Assembly (NCBI GenBank): GCA_937958285.1
Contig: CALFXQ010000138.1
Coordinates: 1-7,363 of the forward strand
Reading direction: 5' to 3'
From: an uncultured Fusibacter sp.
GTDB taxonomy: Bacteria; Bacillota; Clostridia; Peptostreptococcales; Acidaminobacteraceae
DNA length: 7,363 bases
The notes under the pieces are model-generated. The model made no database searches. It was not told where the DNA came from and saw only the letters and a program-made list of their open reading frames with translations. Every line of letters starts with the position of its first letter. Position 1 is the first letter of the stretch. A program made the translations under genes and the position numbers. Shown one piece after another: positions 1 to 5,844 of this stretch.

Positions 1-96
1 AGCCTGATGTAAACAGACAGGGTCTATTTTCTCTTGTGGGTCGAGCCATATGCGAACTGGCAAACGCATTTTTTGAGGTAGATAATGCTCAATCAT
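1..96 (-). CDS. Partial gene, probable RtcB-family RNA ligase (N-terminus only)
   Basis: An open frame starts at the ATG at 96 and runs off the left edge, giving 32 residues. The start is well supported: AGGAGG (103-108) sits 6 nt upstream. The ATG overlaps the stop of the preceding gene in an ATGATTGA junction (89-96), which suggests translational coupling. The visible part contains LPVRIWLD (residues 12-19) and later LHQA. This matches the usual opening of RtcB proteins, a short lead followed by a PV/PI-K/R-x-W segment and then a helix with a QA pair before the metal-binding core. RtcB ligases join RNA 2',3'-cyclic phosphate or 3'-phosphate ends to 5'-OH ends using Mn2+ and GTP. The metal-binding Cys/His residues and the GMP-accepting His lie outside the window, so the family call is an inference from a short stretch. 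That a gene starts here is much surer than what it is. Confidence 0.6.
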   Translation of the reverse strand, partial: MIEHYLPQKMRLPVRIWLDPQEKIDPVCLHQA

Positions 97-307
97 CTGA
101 ATCCTCCTCGCGAATAATAGATACTGCCAGTATTCGCACCAGTGAAAAATTCCGTATTTTGCGCTTTTCTAAGTCAAGGGCTGTCAGTAAGCCTTCTTTT
201 ATGGTGCGAGGCTCCAAAATGCGCAGTTGTGTCATTTGATCTTTTAAATAGATAATCTTTACCTTGCGCCCTTGATCGATGGCAATTTGCAATGATTTTT
301 CAATCAC
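89..307 (-). CDS. Small stand-alone WYL-like domain protein (72 aa)
   Basis: The frame starts at a GTG (305-307). An AGAGGAA Shine-Dalgarno lies in the last codons of the upstream gene, and only 4 nt separate that stop from this start. The 72-residue product has the order expected of a WYL-type SH3-like barrel: a helix with AIDQGRKVKIIY (residues 9-20), an RxLEPR-type strand (29-34), then KRKIRNFSLVRILAV (48-62), matching the family's R-x-F-x-L-x-R-I signature. WYL domains usually bind nucleic acid or nucleotide-like ligands and regulate transcription or CRISPR/defence enzymes. Here there is no DNA-binding HTH or any second domain. The acidic tail (EEDSDD) is encoded just before the overlap with the downstream RtcB-like gene, so the two are probably co-translated. 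I infer a small ligand-sensing or regulatory partner. The fold call rests on the motif pattern alone. Confidence 0.72.
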   Translation of the reverse strand: MIEKSLQIAIDQGRKVKIIYLKDQMTQLRILEPRTIKEGLLTALDLEKRKIRNFSLVRILAVSIIREEDSDD

Positions 308-311
308 TTAA

Positions 312-1061
312 CTATTCCTCTAACTCTGCCTTTGGAACAAAGATTACTTCCACCGAGTCGATTGCCACTTCGTGGCCTGTAAAGTGCCCGAAGCTATGCA
401 TCCAAATTTTGATGTATTCACCGGTCATGGGCGACGTTGTAATCGTGTATTCTCTACCGTTGAGGCTGTAAATCACATCTCCCGTCACCAAATTCATAGT
501 GATTTCTTCGGTAATCCACGTGTCAAACTCAGGTTCTATTAATAAGTAGTTGCCATTGTCTTGCCAACCTGGTGTAAGGAGTCTGAAAGTGGATTCGCCT
601 GGTCTCATCGCATTCTGATATGTGCCATTGGCATATTCCACCAAAAGTAGCGCATTGCCAAAGGGCATCGCCGCTTGTGCATCGGGTCTGAGCCGTTCGT
701 TATTTGTCTCGAATATTGCCATGCCACCTGCAAAGTACTTTTCGCCCGGGCTAATTTTTGCGCGCCTTTTGATCTTAAGTACCTCAAATCCCTTTACGGG
801 AAAGGCTTTCGTCACGAGATATGGTCCTTTGTCTGCTACAGTCACTGGTAGTTTAGCCACGCCGTCTTCTATAAAGACCGCACTATAGGCTGAATTATGG
901 GTTCCCCATTCTCCAACAAACCAGTTTTCTCTCTCTATGGTGTTAAAGGACTCATAAAAACTTTGATTGTCTGCTTGTTTGTCGAATCGACCCTTAAATG
1001 AACTATAAAATAGAAAGTATGCACCAATCACAAAGATAAAGAAAATCAGAATTTTTTTCAC
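312..1061 (-). CDS. Membrane-anchored exported protein, probable concanavalin-like beta-sandwich, function unknown
   Basis: The protein has 249 residues and a GTG start at 1059-1061, with GAGGT 6 nt upstream. Residues 1-20 form a Lys-Lys n-region and a hydrophobic helix with no lipobox Cys and no clear AxA cleavage site. It is therefore probably a signal anchor that leaves the rest outside the membrane. Residues 35-55 (SFYESFNTIERENWFVGEWG) and the strand-rich body, with an extracellular-type YLVTKAF segment (81-87), resemble the first strands of LamG/GH16-type concanavalin-like sandwiches. The C-terminal YIKIWMHSFGHFTGHEVAID (216-235) resembles their closing strands. No GH16 catalytic ExDxE motif is visible, so I do not call it a glycosidase; glycan or surface binding is possible. 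It lies between a membrane miniprotein gene and the WYL-like gene, and its stop is 4 nt before the latter's start. I recognise no specific family. Confidence 0.85.
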   Translation of the reverse strand: MKKILIFFIFVIGAYFLFYSSFKGRFDKQADNQSFYESFNTIERENWFVGEWGTHNSAYSAVFIEDGVAKLPVTVADKGPYLVTKAFPVKGFEVLKIKRRAKISPGEKYFAGGMAIFETNNERLRPDAQAAMPFGNALLLVEYANGTYQNAMRPGESTFRLLTPGWQDNGNYLLIEPEFDTWITEEITMNLVTGDVIYSLNGREYTITTSPMTGEYIKIWMHSFGHFTGHEVAIDSVEVIFVPKAELEE

Positions 1062-1103
1062 AAGTTGACCTCGATTATACGCATAGAAACAATAGGAGGC
1101 ACT

Positions 1104-1199
1104 TTATAAGAATCCTAAAAATGCCATAGGCAACAACGACAATACCATTAGTGCCACCATGATTAACGCCACTACCTTAACCCATTTTTTTTGTTGCAT
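1104..1199 (-). CDS. 31-aa single-pass membrane miniprotein, Prli42-like
   Basis: This is a short but convincing gene. It has an ATG at 1197-1199, AGGTG 6 nt upstream, an extended -10 promoter about 36 nt upstream, and a TAA stop at 1104-1106. The product begins MQQKKWVK, then has one hydrophobic helix (about residues 9-31) ending in FLGFL. The basic N-terminus, single helix and length of 31 residues fit the Prli42 miniproteins of Firmicutes. Prli42 in Listeria was described as a membrane anchor for the stressosome component RsbR. The sequence shows a small inner-membrane protein with a cytosolic basic N-terminus. Identity with Prli42 is inference from size, layout and a general resemblance. 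It is the first gene of the unit that continues into the exported protein gene 42 nt downstream. Miniproteins of this size are often missed by gene callers. Confidence 0.75.
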   Translation of the reverse strand: MQQKKWVKVVALIMVALMVLSLLPMAFLGFL

Positions 1200-1234
1200 C
1201 ACATTCACCTCGTATATTTTTATTTTCACAACTT

Positions 1235-1243
1235 ATTATACCA
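1235..1243 (-). promoter_or_regulatory. Extended -10 promoter of the downstream accessory unit
   Basis: The minus strand reads TGGTATAAT: a perfect TATAAT (1235-1240) preceded by the TG-n extension. Transcription would start near 1228 and give a roughly 28-nt leader before the miniprotein ATG. With a 17-nt spacer the -35 position reads GGTTCA, which is poor, but extended -10 promoters tolerate this. The promoter lies immediately behind the U-tract of the pyr terminator, so the -35 region falls inside the terminator hairpin. Confidence 0.65.
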
Positions 1244-1278
1244 AAAAAATAGGTCTCTGAACCCAAAAGTCCAGAGAC
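1243..1278 (-). terminator. Intrinsic terminator of the pyr operon
   Basis: On the minus strand GTCTCTGGAC (1269-1278) pairs with GTTCAGAGAC (1253-1262) around a 6-nt loop. This gives a 10-bp stem with one G-U pair. It is followed by CTA and then seven T residues (1243-1249). It lies 23 nt after the pyrD stop and closes the operon. Confidence 0.92.
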
Positions 1279-1301
1279 ATTATCACTTTTATTGCTTTTT
1301 A

Positions 1302-2273
1302 TTAGTCGATGCTAAAGTTACATTGACTTGGTGCGGTTGCCTTTGGAAAATCCACCGTGCCAATTAACTCGCGCCAACTGTTGATCCCCTTGGCGCGCAT
1401 CCACATTGTGATACCCGCTAAAACCTCTTCGGTAACTGTTGGATTTACAAAATTGGCTGTGCCAATAGAGATGGCACTTGCGCCTGCTAAGGCAAATTCG
1501 ATGGCATCTTTGTAATTAGAAATTCCGCCCATGCCAAGCACGGGAATCTTGACCACACTTGCAGCCTCATAAACCATGCGAACTGCGACCGGCTTAACGG
1601 CAGGACCACTGAGACCACCAATACCGCGGGCCAAAATTGGCTTTCTGCTGTCAATGTCAATCACCATACCCTGCAGGGTATTGATCATCGACAGACAGTC
1701 TGCACCACCAGCTTCCGCTGCTAGAGCGATTTCTTTAATGTCTTTAACATTGGGCGACAGCTTTACCATCAGGTGATGTCCTGTATTTTCTCTAACTGCT
1801 TTTGTGACTTTATACACCATTTCAGGGTCTGTACCGAAAGCCAATCCACCAGCTTTGACGTTAGGACATGATATATTCAGCTCGAGAGAATGTATGCCCT
1901 TTACCGAAGTCTTTTCGGCGATGAGGCAGTACTCTTCGAGATTTGTTCCATTGATATTCGCAATGACTTTTGTATTAAATTGACTTAACCATGGCAAATC
2001 CTCTCGTAGAAAGTGTTCGACACCTGGATTTTGAAGTCCTACGGAATTGAGCATCCCCATAGGTGTTTCAGCAACACGCGGGCTGTCATTGCCAAGGCGG
2101 GGCAAGAGCGTTAAGCCCTTGACCATTATGCCGCCAATATTGTTTAGGTCTACATATTCACCATACTCGCGACCAAAGCCAAAAGTACCTGATGCAACCG
2201 TTATTGGATTGTGCAGGATTAGACCATTTAAGTCTACAGACAGATCCATTGATGTATTTTTATTTTCAGACAT
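1302..2273 (-). CDS. pyrD: Dihydroorotate dehydrogenase, catalytic subunit (class 1B)
   Basis: This is the FMN-containing subunit that oxidises dihydroorotate to orotate in the cytosol. It passes electrons through PyrK to NAD+. At 323 residues it is slightly longer than many PyrDB proteins because of a polar N-terminal extension (SENKNTS) before the usual start-like MDLSVDLNG at residue 9. I keep the upstream ATG at 2273 because GGAGG lies 9 nt before it. This ATG also overlaps the pyrK stop in ATGTCTGA (2266-2273), a typical coupling junction. Visible motifs are ASGTFGFGREY (27-37), KGLTLLPR (52-59), NSVGLQNPG (76-84), NISCPNVK (133-140) with Cys136 as the catalytic base of class 1 enzymes, VKLSPN (170-175), GLSGPAVKP (220-228) and the phosphate-binding GMGGIS (247-252) and GTANFVNP (271-278). 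It is the last gene of the operon. Confidence 0.97.
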   Translation of the reverse strand: MSENKNTSMDLSVDLNGLILHNPITVASGTFGFGREYGEYVDLNNIGGIMVKGLTLLPRLGNDSPRVAETPMGMLNSVGLQNPGVEHFLREDLPWLSQFNTKVIANINGTNLEEYCLIAEKTSVKGIHSLELNISCPNVKAGGLAFGTDPEMVYKVTKAVRENTGHHLMVKLSPNVKDIKEIALAAEAGGADCLSMINTLQGMVIDIDSRKPILARGIGGLSGPAVKPVAVRMVYEAASVVKIPVLGMGGISNYKDAIEFALAGASAISIGTANFVNPTVTEEVLAGITMWMRAKGINSWRELIGTVDFPKATAPSQCNFSID

Positions 2274-3057
2274 CGAAAACTACCTCCGAAGCATAGAATA
2301 CAGGGCCGTCTTTGCAGACTCTTTGATGCCAATAACCTTCGGGTCGCGTTGCATCTTTGATTTTACATGTGCAAACCATACAAGCGCCAATGCCACAGGC
2401 CATGCGCTCCTCCATTAAAAGTTGTGCTTCAACACCTTTAGCGAGGGCGATTTGAGCGACTTTCTCGATGAGAATATGGGGGCCACACACAAAGACCTGA
2501 TCGTATTTATCTCGGTCTAATGCTTGTGTTACTAAATCTGTCACATAGCCTTTATAGTCGCCAAGGCCCGCTTCTGATGCTACTAAAAGGGTATCTGCCG
2601 TGTGTGAAAACCGCTCTAGTAAGTATGGGGCTTCTCTAAAACCAAGGCGCACATCAACAAGTGTTTGAGCTGAGGTCTGGGCTTTAATTGCCTCAGAAAG
2701 TACAGATTGTGGGGGCACTCCGATGCCACCTCCTACAACAAGTACGCGCTTCCAGGTGGGGTCTATATGGTAGGTGTTGCCAAGCGGTCCTTGAACATCC
2801 ACAATGGCACCTGGTTTCAAAGTCGCCATGCGCGATGTGCCTTCGCCCTTTATGATAATTGTAAAATCGAAGGTATTCTCGTCGAATCGACTAATGCTGA
2901 TAGGTCTTCTCAAATAAGGGAATTCTGAACTCTTTAAATTGAAAAATTGGCTTGGCCCAATGGGTTCCATGGCTTCAGGCTTTTTAAGGGTCAAAGTGAA
3001 CACCTGTTCATTGAGATGTGTGACCGAGAGCACCTTACAGGGATATGTTTTTTTCAT
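2266..3057 (-). CDS. pyrK: Dihydroorotate dehydrogenase electron-transfer subunit
   Basis: This subunit carries FAD and a [2Fe-2S] cluster and links PyrD to NAD+, forming the PyrD2-PyrK2 complex. Its 263 residues match the family. The order of parts is a ferredoxin-reductase-type beta-barrel with the FAD signature LRRPISIS (49-56), then the nucleotide-binding GGGIGVPP (109-116) and CGP (191-193). The cluster-binding cysteines are C221, C226, C229 and C248, in CGIGACMVC and VCKDGPVF. An additional Cys231 lies next to the third ligand. The ATG at 3057 has AGAGG 6 nt upstream. The gene starts 31 nt after the pyrF stop and overlaps pyrD by 8 nt, consistent with matched synthesis of the two subunits. 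In the dinucleotide loop the usual AP after GIG reads PP here; this is a small variation and probably harmless. Confidence 0.97.
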   Translation of the reverse strand: MKKTYPCKVLSVTHLNEQVFTLTLKKPEAMEPIGPSQFFNLKSSEFPYLRRPISISRFDENTFDFTIIIKGEGTSRMATLKPGAIVDVQGPLGNTYHIDPTWKRVLVVGGGIGVPPQSVLSEAIKAQTSAQTLVDVRLGFREAPYLLERFSHTADTLLVASEAGLGDYKGYVTDLVTQALDRDKYDQVFVCGPHILIEKVAQIALAKGVEAQLLMEERMACGIGACMVCTCKIKDATRPEGYWHQRVCKDGPVFYASEVVFDV

Positions 3058-3088
3058 GTTATACCTCTGGATTCTATAGATGGGGCGC

Positions 3089-4024
3089 TTATTTATACCA
3101 CTTGCCCACTGCTTTTAGGCTGCTATTAATGTCGTTTTTCATGGTTTCGATGGCTTGCTGAGCTGCGATTTGATAATCGTCACTGTATTGCTTTTCTTCA
3201 AAGGCAAATGTAATGCCTCTTGAGGAATTAACAATTGCACCTAGGCCATTGTCGTCGAAACAACCCACAATATCTTTGCCCGTACCTCCTTGTGCCCCGT
3301 ATCCTGGCACTAGAAAATAAGTTGACTTTAAGCTTTTTCGCAGTGCTATGCCTTGTTCTGGATAGGTCGCACCAACAACTGCGCCCATATTAGAATAGCC
3401 ATAACTGCCAGTGCGCACAGAAGATAGTTTTTCGACGATTTGGGCCACCTTCTCATACAGTGTCACACCATCAATTTGTAAATCTTGTAACTCACCTGAA
3501 CTCTTATTGGATGTTTTTACTAGAACAAAGATGCCTTTATCATTTGCATCCATATTGGTGGCAAACTCGTTTAGGCAATCTGTACCAAGGTATGGATTCA
3601 CAGTGAGATAGTCGGAAGAGAATGCCTCGTATGCCATTCCCCAGACATCTGTTGTTCCTAAAAATGCATCAGCATAGGCTTTTGATGTGGTGCCAATATC
3701 GCCTCGCTTGGCATCTGCAACCACGATTAAACCTTGCTTTTTCGCGTATTCACAGGTTTTGTGATAGGCGACAAGTCCAGGTATACCCAATGCCTCGTAG
3801 AAGGCAATTTGCGGCTTTACTGCTGGCACTATGGAAACTGCAGCATCGATTAAACCTTTATTAAAAAGCCATATTGCCTCAGCCATCGCTTCAACGGGAT
3901 TTTCAAATTGCCTTTTGGCCACTTCGACAATAGAAGCGGGAATTTGATTGGGCCTAGGGTCGAGCCCCATTACAATTGGCGACTCCTTTTCAATAATTGC
4001 CGAAATAAGACGGTTGACTAGCAT
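3089..4024 (-). CDS. pyrF: Orotidine 5'-phosphate decarboxylase, subfamily 2 (long form)
   Basis: This enzyme decarboxylates OMP to UMP, the last step of UMP synthesis. The product has 311 residues, as in the longer type 2 OMP decarboxylases (about 270-310) and unlike the roughly 240-residue Bacillus and E. coli forms. I start it at the ATG at 4024, which has GGAG 6 nt upstream and gives MLVNRLISAI. A longer in-frame start at 4075 would overlap pyrC and adds residues unlike the family. Motifs: VMGLDPRP (18-25), VKPQIAFYE (69-77), the catalytic DAKRGDI (104-110) with Asp104, Lys106 and Asp109, VPGYGAQGG (239-247) and NSSRGI (266-271), the last two forming the phosphate grip. It lies between pyrC (37-nt gap) and pyrK (31-nt gap). 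No internal promoter was recognised. Confidence 0.96.
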   Translation of the reverse strand: MLVNRLISAIIEKESPIVMGLDPRPNQIPASIVEVAKRQFENPVEAMAEAIWLFNKGLIDAAVSIVPAVKPQIAFYEALGIPGLVAYHKTCEYAKKQGLIVVADAKRGDIGTTSKAYADAFLGTTDVWGMAYEAFSSDYLTVNPYLGTDCLNEFATNMDANDKGIFVLVKTSNKSSGELQDLQIDGVTLYEKVAQIVEKLSSVRTGSYGYSNMGAVVGATYPEQGIALRKSLKSTYFLVPGYGAQGGTGKDIVGCFDDNGLGAIVNSSRGITFAFEEKQYSDDYQIAAQQAIETMKNDINSSLKAVGKWYK

Positions 4025-4061
4025 AATAATCTCCTTTTCAGTTTTAATTCCAAGATAAGCA

Positions 4062-5363
4062 CTATGATAACCCAAGGTTAGGACTTTGGTACACCATTTT
4101 GCCTAAGTGCCATGTCGCCAGCACATCACCACTATATGAATACCCTTCAAAAGGCGTGTTTTTCCCTTTAGAAACCATATATTCGTTGTTGTGTTGCATC
4201 ACTTTGTTTGGGTCGAACAGTACCATCTCCGCGAGTTGGCCTTCTTCTATAGTTGGCATTGGCAAATTTAGAATTCGCCTCGGAGCAAGGCACATTTTTT
4301 GCGCCAACTCAAGCCAAGTGAGTTTACCCGTTTTCACGAAATGCGAATAGGTAAGTCCAAGAGACAGCTCTACGCCTGAAATACCAAAAGGTGCAGCGTA
4401 AATATCCTTTGCTTTTTCATCTAGGCTGTGGGGTGCGTGATCTGTGGCAATTACCCCAATGACACCTTCGATGACACCCGCTTCAACAGCCTGCCTGTGA
4501 TACTCCGACCTAAGGGGTGGATTGACCTTAGCAAGGGTTCCAACTACCTCTACCATCTGATCTGTCAATATAAAGTGATGTGGACCAGCCTCTGCTGTCA
4601 CCGGCAAGCCCTCTTCTTGGGCTTCTCTCACATAGTCAATGGCTTCTTTTGTAGAGATATGTGCGATATGAAGTCTTGCACCTGTTTTTTTGGCCAGTTC
4701 TATATCACGCTTGACGATACGATATTCCGCCTCTGCCGGTATACCCTTAATGTCGAGGGTTAATGAGACCTCACCTTCGTGAATTGCCCCACCTTTGACC
4801 ATATCGTGATCTTCAGCATGAGAAATTAACACCACATCGCGCTTAGCAATCATCTCCATGGCCTCAATCATAAGCGCCTCCGACATAGTCGTCTTGCCAT
4901 CATCGGTTATTGCCACGATGCCTTGGTCGATCATCTCTTCAATTTCAGACAACGCCATTCCCTGTAGTCCCTTTGTAATACTACCCGTCAAAGCTACTTG
5001 AACGAGGGCTTTCTCTAAAATGCGCCCCTGAATGTCAGCGACGATCTCAACACTTTCTACCGTTGGGTAAGTGTTTGGCATTGCAAGTACTCCCGTAACA
5101 CCACCTCGTGCAGCAGCTAAAGTGCCTGTGAAAAGGTCTTCTTTGTATTCATAGCCTGGTTCTCGCAAGTGAACATGCATGTCGAAAATCCCGGGCATAA
5201 GAACGAGTGATTGAGCATCGACGACTCGCTCATCGCCTGTTTCTTCGATTGTGTTTGCCGGTGCAATATGAACGATTCTTCCCTCTCGAATGAGAACGTC
5301 CTTTTGCGCATCTATAATTAGACTTGGTTCTACCAGCCTTACTGCTCTTAACAATATGCTCAT
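4062..5363 (-). CDS. pyrC: Dihydroorotase, type I (zinc amidohydrolase)
   Basis: This enzyme cyclises N-carbamoyl-aspartate to dihydroorotate. The product has 433 residues, close to the usual 425-430 of type I dihydroorotases. The ATG at 5363 is chosen because GGAGG lies 5 nt upstream and it yields the family-like MSILLRAVRLVEP. A longer frame from 5441 would run through the pyrI stop region and a hairpin. The amidohydrolase metal site is complete: DMHVHLREPG (61-70) with His63 and His65, TDDG (153-156) with the bridging Asp expected of type I enzymes, His182 in SHAED, His235 in HIAHIST, and Asp308 in ATDHAPH. MPNTYP (95-100) and KVNPPLR (279-285) are substrate-side motifs. The active site is intact, so this is not one of the inactive dihydroorotase homologues that partner with PyrB in some bacteria. 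Confidence 0.97.
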   Translation of the reverse strand: MSILLRAVRLVEPSLIIDAQKDVLIREGRIVHIAPANTIEETGDERVVDAQSLVLMPGIFDMHVHLREPGYEYKEDLFTGTLAAARGGVTGVLAMPNTYPTVESVEIVADIQGRILEKALVQVALTGSITKGLQGMALSEIEEMIDQGIVAITDDGKTTMSEALMIEAMEMIAKRDVVLISHAEDHDMVKGGAIHEGEVSLTLDIKGIPAEAEYRIVKRDIELAKKTGARLHIAHISTKEAIDYVREAQEEGLPVTAEAGPHHFILTDQMVEVVGTLAKVNPPLRSEYHRQAVEAGVIEGVIGVIATDHAPHSLDEKAKDIYAAPFGISGVELSLGLTYSHFVKTGKLTWLELAQKMCLAPRRILNLPMPTIEEGQLAEMVLFDPNKVMQHNNEYMVSKGKNTPFEGYSYSGDVLATWHLGKMVYQSPNLGLS

Positions 5364-5386
5364 CAGAGCCTCCTTCACATAAGGAA

Positions 5387-5413
5387 AGCCCAATGTCGCG
5401 TGACATATGGGCT
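5387..5413 (-). other. Strong hairpin between pyrI and pyrC
   Basis: On the minus strand AGCCCA (5408-5413) pairs with TGGGCT (5387-5392). Inside it, ATGTC (5402-5406) pairs with GACAT (5393-5397) around a 4-nt loop. This gives 11 pairs with one bulged base at 5407. It starts 5 nt after the pyrI stop and is followed by TTTCCTT, a poor U-tract. It could be a weak terminator, an RNase processing site or a 3' block that stabilises the pyrBI message. The structure is seen; the function is inferred. Confidence 0.7.
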
Positions 5414-5418
5414 CAGAC

Positions 5419-5844
5419 TTATTCGTATTTTGTGATTTCATCGCAAAAGCTACAAACGTACTCGAGTTGCTTCTTGTTGTACAAAGTGAAAACAGGCTCT
5501 ACATAACCGTCGAAGTGCGAAATGCAGCGCGGGTTTTTACATTGAATGTATCCCTTGAGCTTTTCTGGAATAGCAACAGGTTGTTTCTCGTGAAGTTTGC
5601 CATCTTTTATAATATTCACAGTAATCTTTTCGTCAATTAAACCTAAAACCGTTAAATCTACATCGAAGGTGTTTTCGATTTTTATAATATCTTTCTTTCC
5701 CATAAACTCACTGTCCACATTCATAACTAAAACTACTGGGTAATCGAACTTCTCGTGAATTAACTTGTTAAACACCTTTAGACCAAGTCCAGCGCGAATG
5801 TGATCGAGAACTATGCCATTGGCAATCCCTTTAACCTCTAACAT
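5419..5844 (-). CDS. pyrI: Aspartate carbamoyltransferase regulatory chain
   Basis: This chain binds nucleotide effectors and, through a C-terminal zinc domain, holds the PyrB catalytic trimers in the large allosteric complex. From the ATG at 5844 it has 141 residues. An upstream ATG at 5850 is unlikely because the G-rich Shine-Dalgarno abuts it with no spacing, while it lies 6 nt from the one at 5844. The start MLEVKGIANGIVLDHI is typical of the family; the GIVLDHI stretch belongs to the allosteric nucleotide-binding domain. The zinc-binding cysteines are present as C-x4-C (CKNPRC) and C-x2-C (CSFC), at residues 102, 107, 131 and 134 from this start. The gene overlaps the end of pyrB by 14 nt. 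Its presence with pyrB in one operon indicates an allosterically regulated, PyrBI-type carbamoyltransferase. Confidence 0.96.
   Translation of the reverse strand: MLEVKGIANGIVLDHIRAGLGLKVFNKLIHEKFDYPVVLVMNVDSEFMGKKDIIKIENTFDVDLTVLGLIDEKITVNIIKDGKLHEKQPVAIPEKLKGYIQCKNPRCISHFDGYVEPVFTLYNKKQLEYVCSFCDEITKYE

Noticed and set aside
36..239. A plus-strand frame opposite the WYL-like gene and the RtcB-like start.
   Set aside because: The minus strand carries two well-initiated, overlapping genes here. The plus frame lacks a family pattern and a ribosome site and is a shadow.
1074..1079. A TATAAT on the minus strand just upstream of the 249-aa exported protein.
   Set aside because: A start site 7 nt downstream would place the GAGGT ribosome site upstream of the transcript, and no -35 or TG extension is present.
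4025..4075. An in-frame upstream ATG extending pyrF to 4075.
   Set aside because: The added residues are unlike the family and the ATG at 4024 has a good GGAG site at proper spacing.
5364..5441. An in-frame upstream ATG extending pyrC to 5441.
   Set aside because: It would pass through the hairpin and overlap pyrI. The start at 5363 has GGAGG and gives a normal N-terminus.
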